Source of the DNA: Flavobacterium ginsengisoli
Lineage (GTDB): Bacteria; Bacteroidota; Bacteroidia; Flavobacteriales; Flavobacteriaceae
DNA length: 64,000 nt
Direction of reading: 5' to 3'
Assembly (NCBI RefSeq): GCF_029625315.1
Contig: NZ_CP121110.1
Coordinates: 5,350,541 to 5,414,540 of the forward strand
Shown: positions 17,758 to 28,449 of the stretch, piece after piece
How positions within the stretch are numbered: position 1 is the stretch's first letter
Layout of the letters: each line of letters opens with the position of its first letter
The notes under the pieces: generated by a model
What the model was told of the DNA's origin: nothing
The model's database searches: none
The model's input: only the letters and a program-made list of their open reading frames with translations
Program-made: the position numbers and the translations under genes

Positions 17758-18630
17758 TTATTCAATACGGTGTTTCCATCTTTTGTGTGTCCACAAATAA
17801 AATTCTGGAGCTTCTAGAATTTGTTTTTCTACTTCTCTTAAATACATTTCTGTGATGTCAAAATTTTCAAATTCTTTCGGATCATCAGCAAGAGAAAGAA
17901 AAGTCGCTTCGTAAAATCCTCTTTTTACTTTTTTTACTTTCACCATTATGACAGCTAAATCGTATTTTTTTGCTAGCATTTCTGCTCCTGTATGAACTGG
18001 AACTTCAATTCCCATAAATTTCATCGAGTGAAAAATTCGATCCAGTTTTGGAGATTGATCGCTTGCTAAACCATACAAACTTAAAACTCCATCGCGCTGA
18101 TGTTGCGCCATTGTTGGAATTGCTTTTCTGGTTTCGATCATTTCTGTATTGTATTTAGAACGGATTTTTCGAACCAATTTATCAAAATAAGGATTGGCTA
18201 ATCTTTTGTAAACAGCAACACCCTGAAATCCAAGTTTTGGATTAATAGTCAAAAGCCATTCGTAACTAGCATAATGAGAAGCTACAAGAATTACGCTTTT
18301 TCCTTTTTTAGCATAATCGCGAACCAAATCAATATTGGTTACCTGAAATCTCCTTTCCATTTCTTCAGGAGACATGCTCATGGTTTTAATCATTTCTAAA
18401 AACATATCACACATATGCTTGTAGAATTTCTTTTCTATATCTTTTCTTTCAGCATCACTTAAATGAGGTAAAGTAAGCGCAAGATTTTCGCGAACCACTT
18501 TTTTACGATAGCCAATTACTCTGTATACCAGAAGGTAAACAAAATCTGAGAATAGATAAAATATAGGAAACGGAAGTATGGAGATAAGCCAAAGTAATGG
18601 ATAGGCTAAAATATAAACAAGAAACTGCAT
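17758..18630 (-). CDS. Lipid A biosynthesis acyltransferase (LpxL/HtrB-like)
   Basis: A 290-residue inner-membrane acyltransferase that adds a secondary acyl chain to lipid A, or in some Bacteroidetes acylates other lipids. An N-terminal hydrophobic anchor (LVYILAYPLLWLISILPFPIFYLFSDF) is followed by the catalytic HX4E motif HYASYE (H119, E124) and the LASDQSP and THKRWKHR motifs. The length is normal. Divergent from the rhomboid gene. Confidence 0.88.
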   Translation of the reverse strand: MQFLVYILAYPLLWLISILPFPIFYLFSDFVYLLVYRVIGYRKKVVRENLALTLPHLSDAERKDIEKKFYKHMCDMFLEMIKTMSMSPEEMERRFQVTNIDLVRDYAKKGKSVILVASHYASYEWLLTINPKLGFQGVAVYKRLANPYFDKLVRKIRSKYNTEMIETRKAIPTMAQHQRDGVLSLYGLASDQSPKLDRIFHSMKFMGIEVPVHTGAEMLAKKYDLAVIMVKVKKVKRGFYEATFLSLADDPKEFENFDITEMYLREVEKQILEAPEFYLWTHKRWKHRIE

Positions 18631-18741
18631 CTAAATTTTTTTACAAAGATAAATTAAAAATGATTATCGATTGATATTTTGCTTTCTTGCTAACTTATCT
18701 TTAAGAATGATTATATTTACAATTCACAATAATTAGTACTT

Positions 18742-19380
18742 ATGAATTTTATTTTAATAGCGATTATCGTTGCGAACGTTGTTATTAGTTACAAAGGTTT
18801 TAATGATCTTTATTTTTTTAGAAAATACGAATTTCATGTAGGAAGCATTCGTTCTGGAGAGCAAATCAGAATGTTATCTTCAGGATTTTTGCATGTAGAT
18901 ATGATGCATTTAATTTTTAATATGCTGACTTTGTATTTTTTTGCTCCTGTAGTTTTAAACTGGCTTGGCAATTTTTCTTTTGTCTTGGTGTATTTTGGAA
19001 GTTTAATCTTCGGAAGTCTTCTTACCATGTTATTGCATAAAAACGATTATAGTTATCGAGCTGTTGGAGCTTCTGGCGCGGTGACTGGAGTTTTGTATTC
19101 AGCAATATTGTTGCGACCAGATATGATGCTTGGAATATTTTTTGTCATTCCTATGCCAGCTTATATTTTTGGAATTTTGTATTTATTGTACTCAATTTAT
19201 GGAATGAAAGCCAAAAATGATAATATTGGGCATACAGCACACTTTGGAGGTGCTATAGGCGGATATTTGATAACTTTAATTAAAATGCCATCACTATTTA
19301 CAGACCACACAATGATGGTTATACTTCTTGCGATTCCAATTTTAATACTTTTTGGAATGGCAAAATTGGGAAAATTGTAA
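18742..19380 (+). CDS. Rhomboid-family intramembrane serine protease
   Basis: A 212-residue polytopic membrane protein with about six helices. Catalytic serine S111 is in GASGAVTG, partner histidine H167 in HTAHFGG, and the conserved HLIFN segment (residues ~56-60) supplies the oxyanion asparagine. All catalytic residues are present, so it is probably active. The substrate is unknown. It is followed after 51 bp by the SIMPL gene on the same strand. Upstream, TATATTTA (about 18712-18719) resembles a -7 promoter element. Confidence 0.9.
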   Translation: MNFILIAIIVANVVISYKGFNDLYFFRKYEFHVGSIRSGEQIRMLSSGFLHVDMMHLIFNMLTLYFFAPVVLNWLGNFSFVLVYFGSLIFGSLLTMLLHKNDYSYRAVGASGAVTGVLYSAILLRPDMMLGIFFVIPMPAYIFGILYLLYSIYGMKAKNDNIGHTAHFGGAIGGYLITLIKMPSLFTDHTMMVILLAIPILILFGMAKLGKL

Positions 19381-19431
19381 TGGTGGCATAACTTTTGAAA
19401 TGTCTTTTTTAAATATTAAAATTTAACAAAA

Positions 19432-20121
19432 ATGAAAAAACTAGTATTATTTTTAACAATCATGTTTATGACTATGTCTTACGGCCAAGAAATCAAACAA
19501 GTACCTCTAATTAATGTTAATGGAGAAGGAAAAGTAAAAGTAGCACCTGATCAAGTTTGTATTTCAGCTTCTGTTGAAACAAAAGGGAATAATGCTAAAG
19601 ACGTTAAAAAACAAAACGACGAAAAGATGGACGCTGTTTTAAAATTCATCAAAAAAATGAATATTCCAACAGCAGATTTCAAAACAAAACAAGTAGCTCT
19701 TAATCCGCAGTACGATTATGAGAAAAAGAAAACTTCTTACAATGCTGTACAAACTGTAGAAATTGTAGTGAAAGATTTAGCTAAATACGACGAGTTAATG
19801 GAAGGTTTGGTTCAGCAAGGAATCAATAGAATTGACAGAGTTTCTTTCGAATCATCTAAATTAACGCAATATGAGTCTGAAGCTAGAAAATTAGCTATGA
19901 AAGATGCTAAAACTAAAGCAGAAGAGTATGTGTCTGTTTTAGGGCAAAAAGTGGGTAAAGCTTTTACAATTTCTGATAATTCTCAAGTTTACCGTCCACA
20001 ACCAGTGTACGCCGCTATGAGAATGAAAGAAGCAGATTCAATGGGAGCTTCAAATGAAACTTTAGCAATTGGCGAAATCGAAATTACAGCAAATGTTAGC
20101 GTAAGTTTTGTATTAGACTAA
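19432..20121 (+). CDS. SIMPL-domain periplasmic protein
   Basis: A 229-residue exported protein with a signal peptide (MKKLVLFLTIMFMTMSYGQ). A SIMPL/DUF541 domain covers most of the mature part (VNGEGKVKVAPDQVCISASVETKG, VSFESSKLTQYESEARKLAMKDAKTKAEEY). Members are periplasmic or outer-membrane associated; E. coli YggE is linked to oxidative stress and channel-like assemblies, but no enzymatic role is established. A strong terminator follows. Confidence 0.88.
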   Translation: MKKLVLFLTIMFMTMSYGQEIKQVPLINVNGEGKVKVAPDQVCISASVETKGNNAKDVKKQNDEKMDAVLKFIKKMNIPTADFKTKQVALNPQYDYEKKKTSYNAVQTVEIVVKDLAKYDELMEGLVQQGINRIDRVSFESSKLTQYESEARKLAMKDAKTKAEEYVSVLGQKVGKAFTISDNSQVYRPQPVYAAMRMKEADSMGASNETLAIGEIEITANVSVSFVLD

Positions 20122-20143
20122 ATTTTTCTAAAATTCCAATATT

Positions 20144-20185
20144 AAAAAATCCAAATTCCAATTAAAACTGGAGTTTGGATTTTTT
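20144..20185. terminator. Bidirectional terminator between SIMPL gene and histidine kinase gene
   Basis: A 17-bp stem with one G-T wobble: the left arm 20144-20160 begins AAAAAATCCAAA, the right arm 20169-20185 ends TTTGGATTTTTT. It has T runs on both strands and sits between convergent genes. Confidence 0.85.
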
Positions 20186-20273
20186 TGTTTTATTTTTTTC
20201 TAAAGAATTCACACAAAGCTTACTTTCCTAATGAGAATTATAATTTGGAATTTTGAGATGGCAATTTCATAAT

Positions 20274-21645
20274 CTAAAGAACTTTTATTGGAAGAGTAAA
20301 TTTGAATGTACTTCCTTTACCAAGTTCACTTTCTACCCAAATTTTTCCTTGATGTATATTTACAAATTCTTTACAGAGTAACAATCCGAGTCCGCTTCCT
20401 AGTTCATTTTCTGTTCCTTTTTGCAGTACTTTTCCATTGATTTTAAAAAGCTTTTCTTTTATACTGTCAGGAACTCCAATTCCATTATCCGTAATCGAAA
20501 TTTCTACTTTTTGATTTGTCTTGATAAGCTTCACTTTTATCTCGCCGTTTTTGTCAGTAAATTTAATCGCATTGCTAAGTAAATTTCTCAAAATAGTGCT
20601 AATCATATTTTTATCAAATTCTGCCTCAACAAGATAAGCCGATTCAAATGTAATATTGATGTTTTTATTTAAAGCGACATTTCTGCTCAGTTCAATATTT
20701 TCCTCAATTAAAGCGTTTAGCGACGATGTTTTTAGGATGAAAAGTAATCATTCCGGTTTGAACCTTAGACCATTCTAATAGATTTTCAAGTAGCTTATAG
20801 ATGTTTTTATTTGAGTCGTGCAATAGTTCTGATATTTCTTTAATTTCTTCTCGGCTGTACTGATCGATATTTTCAAGTAAAATTTCAGAGAGAGAAACAG
20901 AAGAACCCAATGGCCCTCTTAAATCATGAGAGATTATAGAGAAGAATTGGTTCTTGTCATTTAAAAGCTTTTTAATTTTATGATCTTGTTTTTCTTTCAC
21001 CAAAAGCAAAAAGCCAACAATTCCAATTAAAGACAATAGAAATAAACAGATGCTGTATAAACTATCAAAAGTATCGTTAGAAATAATAAGATTTTGAGGG
21101 TACAAATATCGGTGAACGGTTCGTACTGCAATTAGAATTTCAAAACCCATATAACACAAGACATAAAAAGTCTTAAAAAAGCTTTTTTCTTTTTCTGTAA
21201 AATAAGTTATTGTAGGCAATAAATAAATGGCAAAGACTCCAATACCGCCAATAATGACGCGAGTATTCATTGTTGCATCAAAAAGTGTCGAAATATTAAA
21301 TAGCAAAATGGTTGCCGTGGTAATGGCTATCTGAAAACGATAATGTTTTTTTGCATGTGTTTTAATAAGAGACAGCATAGCCAACGTTTCAAAGCAACAA
21401 GCGCCTAAAATCATAGAATTGGCAATGTTAATAGAAGCAAAATCAGGGATAATATTTCGTAAAAGAGCCAATACCCATGCAAGAGTAAGTATTAATTTCC
21501 CTAAGCCGAACCACTTTAAAGTTTTTCTATTATCGCTAGTGGCATACGAAAATGAAAAACTAAAAATAAGGACGCAAGTAAATAAATTGCCCCAGAAGTA
21601 AAGTAGAAATATTGTTTTTGGATCTACTGGTAAGAGTTCAAACAT
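20274..21645 (-). CDS. Membrane sensor histidine kinase (one frame break)
   Basis: A 7TM-type sensor kinase. The N-terminal ~220 residues hold about seven hydrophobic helices with no large periplasmic domain. Then come HisKA with FFSIISHDLRGPLG (phospho-histidine in SHDLR, near 235) and an HATPase with NLLSNAIKFT, DNGIG and GSGLGLLLC. The printed sequence breaks between HisKA and HATPase at the T run 20729-20733. Removing one T gives HPKTSSLNALIEENIELSRN and then LVEAEFDKNMISTILRNLLSNAIKF without a stop, ~456 residues in all. No response regulator is adjacent, so it is an orphan kinase. Confidence 0.88.
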
Positions 21646-21896
21646 TGTAGGGATTTTGCTTTTTGTAAATCGATTTTACAAAGATACAAATAAAGTAAAC
21701 ATTCAGACCTGAGTTGGCGCTTCATGAGCCGTGTTCTTGCATATTTAACAATTAGTTTTCTTTAGAATCTTTACTGTTTTTTTAAATTTACATATAGTTA
21801 AATTATTAAAAAGGAAAACAAATTAAAAGAAAGAATTAAATTACATATTGAATGATTTCTTAGCTTTGTAATAAGTACCACAAAAAACACTTTGTT

Positions 21897-22863
21897 ATGC
21901 CATTAATTGAACAATCAGAATATAATTCTCCTTCTATTCTTAATCGAAACAGGCATATATCTACTATTTATGCTTGCACTGATAAAAAAGTTTGAAGTTC
22001 CTGAATATACAAGAGAGAAACAGGAATTAAACGACGGAGATTTTATCAATATTGATTATATTATTGATAACCCTAAAAAAGCAGTTATTTTATGTCATGG
22101 TTTAGAGGGTGACTCACGCAGGACATATAATAATAGTTGTGCAACTTATTTTAAGCAGAAAGGTTTTTCTGTTTTTGCTTGGAACAATCGTACTTGTGGC
22201 GGAGAAATGAATCGTCTTCCGAGATTGTATCATCACGGTGCAGTTGATGATCTTGACGAAGTAGTTCAGTTTGTTTTAAGAAAAGGATTTGAAGATATTT
22301 ATTTAATCGGATATTCGATGGGAGGTGTTCAATTGCTTAATTATTTAGGTTGGACAAAAATCGACGAACGCATAAAAGCGGCAGTTTCTATTTCGGTTCC
22401 AACACATATCGCGACCAGTGCAGAAGTTCTTAAGCAAGGCTTTAATAGAGTTTATCTAAAGAATTTTACGATTGATATTAAAAAGAAACTAAAATACAAA
22501 GCGACTCAATTTCCTGATTTTATCAACCGCGATCAAATAGATAAAATTACTTCTTTTGATGAAGTAGATCAATATTTTACTGCGCCATTACATGGTTTTG
22601 CAAGTAAAGACGATTATTATCATCGTGTTTCTCCAGAGTTTTCACTAAAAGATATTACGACACCAGTTTTAATTATTAATTCGCTCGACGATCCTTTTCT
22701 GGGAGAAAGATGTTATCCGAGATCTATTGCTAAGGATAGTGCTTATGTTTATCTAGAAACTCCAAAATATGGCGGACATTGTGCTTTTCCGCTTCGAGAT
22801 TCTACGTATTCTTATGCAGAGAAAAGGGCTTTTGAGTTTTTTGAGTCCTGCAAACAATGCTAA
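21897..22863 (+). CDS. Alpha/beta-fold hydrolase, YheT-like (one frame break)
   Basis: The true start is the ATG at 21897 (MPLIEQSEYNSPSILNRNRHIS), not the TTG at 21907. GCTTGC (21972-21977) probably stands for GCTGC; that change joins STIYA to ALIKKFEVPEYTRE and gives ~321 residues. Motifs: oxyanion CHGLEGDS, nucleophile elbow GYSMGG (serine ~140), acid in NSLDDPF, histidine in YGGHCAFP. This matches the YheT/EMB8 group of serine esterases that act on short or medium acyl esters; the substrate is not known. Confidence 0.88.
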
Positions 22864-22886
22864 AAAAAAATCGTATTTGTAACACA

Positions 22887-23656
22887 TCATTCATCGCCAG
22901 AATTCTCAATCTCTGAAGGTGCTTTTTTTCTAATACTGGTACTTAGATAAAAAAACAATCTTATCGTATGATTCATATCGTATTGATATCCAGAGTATTT
23001 TTGTTGATATACATTCATGTAGCCAAAATCATAACTCCATTTTGGATTGATATTTTTTTTAATCCCAACAAAAAAACGATTTTGGTCAAATGTGTTGTAA
23101 ATAACTTCCTCTCCAAAATGCAGAGCAAAATCTCATCAGAAAGAACCATTTGTGGCCATGATTTTTTATCGGAAATTCGGAAAGTAAAACTCATCAGATA
23201 GCGAATTCTGTTGGTAAATCGCCAATCTCCACTAGGTTTATCATTAACTATTTTTTCCTGCCAGCGCTGTTCATTCCGTAAGCGCCGCAGAATGCTTATA
23301 TTTCCAAATTTTGTGTTTAACTGCGCTTGCTGGTAAATTCTGTTTTCATCTGCGAAAGTACTCCAGTCTGGATTTGACGGTGCAAGCCACATATGCGCAT
23401 ATCCTAAATTTAAAGAAATATTTGAATTTGGAATATAACTGATACCTCCTCTTATAAAATAAAAACTCGGATCGGCAACAAAATCATTTCGCCTGATATG
23501 AAAATCGCCAATCAAACCCCAATGGTCTGCAAATTTGGTAACCGTATTTATAGAAACCCAAGTCTGAAGCTGTTGGTTAATTTCTTTTTTCTGAGTTTGC
23601 CCTAACGCACATAGAGGAAGCAGTGAAATTAGGACTCTGATAAAATTGTTTTTCAT
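22887..23656 (-). CDS. DUF2490 outer-membrane-type protein (one frame break)
   Basis: An exported protein with a signal peptide (IRVLISLLPLCALGQTQ) and alternating beta-strand sequence typical of DUF2490 barrels (WVSINTVTKFADHWGLIGDFHIRRND). As printed, it leaves frame at GCAGAGC (23120-23126). If GCAGC is correct, the coding strand reads DEILLHFGEEVIYNTFDQNRFFVG and continues to a stop at 22887 (~255 residues). Alternatively one T was lost from the preceding run. The continuation contains FGYMNVYQQKYSG and an aromatic-rich end, as expected for a barrel. Function unknown. Confidence 0.8.
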
Positions 23657-23882
23657 AGAGAATACGATAGAAATAAGTTAAAAAGTAAATTTCTTCTAAA
23701 TCGGTCTAAGGCAATTATGGAAACAATTATAAAGAGTAAAGGTATTCTTTTTTGATGAGAACTTGAATTGTAATTTTAATATTTAAATTGTTTTATGTCA
23801 GATAATTAGACGGTATTTTTGTGTTTCATTTTTAATCGACAACAGGTGCATTAATTTTATTTTTTAGACGTTAATCAAAATA

Positions 23883-23900
23883 TTTAATCATTTGATTAAA
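23883..23900. promoter_or_regulatory. Inverted repeat upstream of the TetR gene, candidate operator
   Basis: TTTAATC (23883-23889) and GATTAAA (23894-23900) form a palindrome with a 4-base spacer. A further TTAATCAAAA lies just upstream (23871-23880). Size and place suit autoregulation by the TetR protein encoded 55 bases downstream. Confidence 0.45.
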
Positions 23901-23929
23901 AAAAGTGTTTAACATATTTAAAAATAATT

Positions 23930-23937
23930 TACATTTG
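23930..23937 (+). promoter_or_regulatory. Putative promoter of the TetR-exporter operon, -7 element
   Basis: TACATTTG matches the TAnnTTTG consensus exactly, 18 bases before the TetR ATG at 23955. The palindrome at 23883-23900 lies about 30 bases upstream. Confidence 0.5.
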
Positions 23938-23954
23938 CATATAAATCATTAAAA

Positions 23955-24574
23955 ATGAATGCTTCAGTAAAAGATTCTACGACCGAAGAAAAAATTAAAA
24001 TAGCGGCAAAAACTGTTTTTTATAAAAGGGTTTTGCGGCTACAAGAACAAGAGATATTGCTGAAGAAGCAGGCTTGAATCTTGCTTTGCTGAACTATTAT
24101 TTTAGAAGCAAGGCTAAACTTTTTGAGATTATAATGGCAGAAACCTTATCAGGTTTTGTAAACAGTATGAAAGTGATTTTGAATGATGAAAAAACTTCTT
24201 TAGAAGAAAAAGTAAAAGTTATTGCCGAACGATATATTGATTTTATTACTGCAGAACCAGAAATTCCAACTTTTATTCTCACAGAAGTTCGAAATAACCC
24301 AGAGGGACTTTTAAAAAGATTGCCAATCAAAGAAATTGTAAATGAATCTGTTTTTATTAAACAATTTCAAGAAGCTGTTCAAAATAAAAAAATAACAGAA
24401 CCAAACCCGTTGCATTTTATGATGAATCTTATAGGGTTGGTTGTTTTTCCATTTGTGGCAAAACCGATAGTTATGGGAAGCAGAAATTTGGATAGTGCCC
24501 AATTTCACGATTTAATGCAAGAGCGCAAGAAAAAAATCCCGATATGGATTACTATGATGTTTGCAGCGGTCTAA
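23955..24574 (+). CDS. TetR-family transcriptional regulator (one frame break)
   Basis: A cytosolic repressor-type regulator, ~206 residues after repair, the normal TetR length. The N-terminus MNASVKDSTTEEKIKIAAKTVFY precedes the HTH GFAATRTRDIAEEAGLNLALLNYYFRSK; the frame is lost at the A run 24024-24027 (one A missing). The C-terminal ligand domain is variable. It heads an operon of exporter genes with spacings of 24, 11, 9 and then overlapping bases, like E. coli cecR, which precedes ybhGFSR. It is expected to repress the operon until an unknown drug-like ligand binds. Confidence 0.85.
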
Positions 24575-24598
24575 TACTAACTAGAGTTAATTTATTTT

Positions 24599-25840
24599 AT
24601 GATGAGGAAATTATACTTTAAATATATCGGAATCTTGTCCTTTATGACGGCGCAGGCGCAAACCTTGACCATTGATCAAAGTTATAAGCTAGCTGTTGAA
24701 AATTATCCTTTAATCAAACAATATGAACTAATTGAAAAAAGTAAAGAATATACTTTGAGTAATGCGAATAAAGCTTATTTGCCTCAAATAAGTCTTACAG
24801 CTATTGAAGGATATGTTTTTGGTGATTTTCCAACTTTAGGAAATTCTGGAAATGATAGTAAATTTAAGTTTATTGGCCTCGGACAAGTAAATCAAACCAT
24901 TTGGGATGGGGGAGCGACCAAAACGCAGAAAAAGATTATTGAGGCATCATCCAATGCAGATAAGGCCTCACTAGAAGTTTCACTTTATGATCTTCGATCG
25001 AGAGTGAATCAGCTTTATTTTGGCGTATTGCTTATCGATGAACAGCTCAAACAATTGCAAATTCAAAATGCTATTCTTTCCAATAATATTGATAAGGTTA
25101 AAAAACTTCATGAAAATGGTCTAGCCTACAAAACAGATGTTGATGAAATGAAAGCCGAACAGCTGAATCTCAGTCGACAGAAAAAAGATTTTGAATACAC
25201 TAAAGCAGGTTATCAAACAATGCTTTCTTATTTGATAGGGAAAAATATCAGTCAGGAAAAATTGGGTAAACCTTTAAATTCTATCGGTATTGATACCATT
25301 ATTAAACGTCCAGAGCAGTTACTTTTCGCGAGCCAGCGAAATCTTATAAATGCGCAATCAGATATGCAGAAAGTTAGCCTGATGCCAAAAGTTGGATTAT
25401 TGGGTGCAGGCGTAGTTTTGGCTCCAGGAATTAATTTGGGAGCTAATAAAATTTCGACTGTTGGAGTTGCCGGACTAAGTGTTGGTTGGGATATTAAAGG
25501 ATTATATAAAAATTCAAACGAAAAACAGCTGACCCAACAGGAATTGAAAAAAATAGAAGTTCAAGAAGAAACTTTTCTATTTAATACTCGATTTCAAATG
25601 AATCAAAAGACAGCAGATATCGAAAGGCAAAAAGCAATCTTAAAAGACGATGATGATATTGTAAAACTCCGCCAGACAATTCGAGAAGGCTATCAGTTAA
25701 AATACGATACTGGCGTAGGACCGTTAATAGATTTGTTGAATTCTGTTGAGAAAGAAGGAAATGCACGCGCGGAAAAAGCTATGCACGAAATTCAATTGCT
25801 TATGTCAGAATACGAGTATCAAACAATCAAAGGAAATTAA
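24599..25840 (+). CDS. TolC-family outer-membrane efflux protein
   Basis: A 413-residue exported protein with a signal peptide (YIGILSFMTAQAQ) and two OEP domains with long coiled-coil helices (LTIDQSYKLAVENYPLIKQYELIEKSK; SLEVSLYDLRSRVNQLYFGVLLIDEQLKQLQ). It forms the outer-membrane channel of a tripartite pump. A second in-frame ATG lies one codon later. Co-transcribed with the membrane-fusion gene that follows after 11 bp. Confidence 0.9.
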   Translation: MMRKLYFKYIGILSFMTAQAQTLTIDQSYKLAVENYPLIKQYELIEKSKEYTLSNANKAYLPQISLTAIEGYVFGDFPTLGNSGNDSKFKFIGLGQVNQTIWDGGATKTQKKIIEASSNADKASLEVSLYDLRSRVNQLYFGVLLIDEQLKQLQIQNAILSNNIDKVKKLHENGLAYKTDVDEMKAEQLNLSRQKKDFEYTKAGYQTMLSYLIGKNISQEKLGKPLNSIGIDTIIKRPEQLLFASQRNLINAQSDMQKVSLMPKVGLLGAGVVLAPGINLGANKISTVGVAGLSVGWDIKGLYKNSNEKQLTQQELKKIEVQEETFLFNTRFQMNQKTADIERQKAILKDDDDIVKLRQTIREGYQLKYDTGVGPLIDLLNSVEKEGNARAEKAMHEIQLLMSEYEYQTIKGN

Positions 25841-25851
25841 CTCTATAAATT

Positions 25852-26754
25852 ATGAAAAAGATAAAGCTTTTATATTTTCTTATGCCAACGATTTTGATGT
25901 TTTCGTGCCATAATAAAGAGAATGATTTTGATGCTTCTGGATCTTTTGAAGCTGTCGAAACGATTTTATCAGCCGAAGCAAATGGCCAAATTTTGCAATT
26001 GAATGTAGAAGAAGGCCAACAATTGCAAGCAGGACAAAAAGTTGGTTTTATAGACAGTACACAATTGGCTATTAGTAAAATGCAATTGCGCCAGAATGAA
26101 AAAGCAATTTTAAGCGGCAAACCTCAAATACAAATTCAGACTGAAAGTTTGAAGAAACAACTTGATAATGCTATTTTAGACCGCAATCGAACAGAAAGAT
26201 TAGTAAAAGGCGGAGTAGCTTCGCAAAAACAACTTGATGATGCAAATTCTAAAGTTGCCGCGTTGCAAGCTCAAATAACGGCACAGAAAAGTTCGTTGGA
26301 AACCACAACAGAGAACTTGACACAGCAAGGAAATACGGTTGGAGTTCAGTTAAAAGGAATTCAAGATCAATTGAGCAAAAGTGTGATTGTAAATCCGATA
26401 AAAGGAACAGTATTGGCAAAATATGCAGAACAATATGAAATGGCTGTAATTGGAAAACCATTGTACAAAATTGCGAATCTCGAAACCCTAGATTTAAGAG
26501 CTTATATTACAGGGACGCAATTGCCTCAAATTAAAATCGGACAGGAAGTAAAAGTACGTATTGACCAAGGCGAAAAGAAATATAAAGAATATCAAGGAAC
26601 TATTAGCTGGATTTCGAACAAATCTGAATTTTCTCCAAAAACAATTCCGACCAAAGATGAAAGAGCCAATTTGGTGTATGCCATAAAAGTAAGAGTGAAA
26701 AACGATGGTTACTTGAAAATAGGAATGTATGGTGAAGTTCTTTGGTCAAAATAA
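25852..26754 (+). CDS. HlyD-family membrane-fusion lipoprotein (YbhG-like)
   Basis: A 300-residue periplasmic adaptor. The N-terminus ends in MFSCHNKE, a lipobox. The lipoyl half-motif (ETILSAEANGQILQLNVEEGQQLQAGQKVGFID) is followed by a coiled-coil hairpin (~85-165), the second half-motif and a beta-barrel domain (ITGTQLPQIKIGQEVKVRID). It links the TolC-like channel to the ABC permeases downstream. Confidence 0.9.
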   Translation: MKKIKLLYFLMPTILMFSCHNKENDFDASGSFEAVETILSAEANGQILQLNVEEGQQLQAGQKVGFIDSTQLAISKMQLRQNEKAILSGKPQIQIQTESLKKQLDNAILDRNRTERLVKGGVASQKQLDDANSKVAALQAQITAQKSSLETTTENLTQQGNTVGVQLKGIQDQLSKSVIVNPIKGTVLAKYAEQYEMAVIGKPLYKIANLETLDLRAYITGTQLPQIKIGQEVKVRIDQGEKKYKEYQGTISWISNKSEFSPKTIPTKDERANLVYAIKVRVKNDGYLKIGMYGEVLWSK

Positions 26755-26763
26755 AACGGAAAT

Positions 26764-27714
26764 ATGGCTTCAGTTACGCTAAAAAATATTACTAAAAAGT
26801 ATGGCGATTTTGTCGCTGTAGATGAGGTTTCTTTTGAGGTGGAGAAAGGAGAGCTTTTTGGATTAATAGGTCCAGATGGCGCTGGAAAAACTTCTATTTT
26901 TCGCGTTTTAACCACATTATTATTACCCGATGGCGGAACTGCTTCTGTTGAAGGGCATGATGTGGTTAAGGAGTTTCAGGAAATTAGAAATAAAGTGGGG
27001 TATATGCCAGGAAAATTTTCTTTGTATCAAGATCTCACTGTAAAAGAAAATATTGAGTTTTTTGCGACTGTTTTTGGTACTACGATTGAAGAAAATTATG
27101 AATTGATAAAAGATATCTACGATCAGATAAAGCCTTTTAACGATAGACGTGCCGGAAAACTTTCGGGCGGAATGAAACAGAAATTGGCTCTGTGTTGTGC
27201 TTTAATTCATAAACCTGAAATTTTATTTTTGGATGAACCTACTACTGGTGTTGACGTAGTTTCTCGAAGTGAATTTTGGGATATGCTAGCTAAACTTAAA
27301 AAGCAAGATATTACCATTGTAGTTTCAACTCCTTATATGGATGAGGCAAAATTATGCGACCGAATTGCTCTTATTCAAAACGGAAAAATAATGACGGTTG
27401 ACACGCCAAAGCAAATTATAAAAAGTTTTCCGAAAACACTTTTTGCTGTAAAAGCAGATCATATTTATAAGCTTTTGCAAAATCTTAGAGTCGAAAAAGA
27501 AATTGAAAATTGTGATGCCTTTGGAGAATTTCTTCATCTAACATTAGTATCAGAACAGGCAAATGTCGAAATGGTCAAATCGATTGCACAAAAGTATAAT
27601 CCTGAAAATTTAGAAGTAAAAGAAATAGAGCCAACGATCGAGGACAGTTTTATTCGTTTGATGCGAGAGCAAGATAATTCAACAGAATCAAAAGTAATCC
27701 TGCATGAAAAATAA
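26764..27714 (+). CDS. ABC transporter ATP-binding protein (first YbhF-like half)
   Basis: A 316-residue cytosolic ATPase: Walker A GPDGAGKTS, signature LSGGMKQK, Walker B ILFLDEPTTGVD. It corresponds to the N-terminal nucleotide-binding domain of E. coli YbhF. The next ATPase begins before this one ends (11-bp overlap). Reading four instead of five As near 27707-27711 would fuse the two, so a single YbhF-like protein cannot be excluded. Confidence 0.9.
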   Translation: MASVTLKNITKKYGDFVAVDEVSFEVEKGELFGLIGPDGAGKTSIFRVLTTLLLPDGGTASVEGHDVVKEFQEIRNKVGYMPGKFSLYQDLTVKENIEFFATVFGTTIEENYELIKDIYDQIKPFNDRRAGKLSGGMKQKLALCCALIHKPEILFLDEPTTGVDVVSRSEFWDMLAKLKKQDITIVVSTPYMDEAKLCDRIALIQNGKIMTVDTPKQIIKSFPKTLFAVKADHIYKLLQNLRVEKEIENCDAFGEFLHLTLVSEQANVEMVKSIAQKYNPENLEVKEIEPTIEDSFIRLMREQDNSTESKVILHEK

Positions 27715-28448
27715 AGCTATAATTTGTAAAGATTTAACCAAACAGTTTGGTGATTTTAAAGCGGTTGATAAAATTAGTTTTGAAGTCAGTGAGGGTGAAA
27801 TTTTTGGTTTTCTAGGCGCCAATGGTGCGGGAAAAACGACAGCGATGCGCATTCTCTGCGGACTTTCTTATCCGTCTTCTGGCGAAGCAAGTGTAGCAGG
27901 ATTTGATGTTTATAAACAGCAGGAAAAAATTAAAAAGAATATTGGTTATATGAGTCAGAAGTTTTCTTTGTATGATAATCTGACAATTCTTGAAAATATT
28001 GAGTTTTTTGCTGGCGTATATGGCGTTTCTCGACCTGAAATTAAAGAAAGGAGCACTGATTTAATTTCGACTTTAGGTTTAGAAAAAGAAGCAAAAAAAG
28101 TTGGTTGGCGGATTGCCTTTGGGCTGGAAACAAAAATTGGCTTTTTCGGTTGCAGTATTTCATCGTCCGAAAATTGTTTTTCTGGATGAACCAACTGGCG
28201 GTGTTGATCCTATAACTCGAAGACAATTTTGGGAAATGATTTATGAAGCCACAGCCAACGGAATTACCGTATTTGTAACCACTCATTATATGGATGAAGC
28301 CGAATATTGCGATCGAATAAGCATTATGGTTGATGGGCGCGTAGCCGCAATAGATTCTCCGTCTGCATTAAAAAAACGTTTTGATGCAACTTCTATGGAT
28401 GAGGTTTTTTATGAATTGGCGAGAAATGCCAAAAGAACATCAGATTAG
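27704..28448 (+). CDS. ABC transporter ATP-binding protein (second YbhF-like half; one frame break)
   Basis: A cytosolic ATPase with Walker A GANGAGKTT and Walker B IVFLDEPTGGVDP. The usual LSGG signature is replaced by LPLGWKQKLAF, a variant I associate with the second domain of YbhF-type ATPases. The frame breaks at an A run (28093-28099, seven As); with six As it reads EAKKLVGGLPLGWKQKLAFSV and gives ~247 residues. Pairs with the preceding ATPase and the two permeases downstream. Confidence 0.88.
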
Positions 28449-28449
28449 T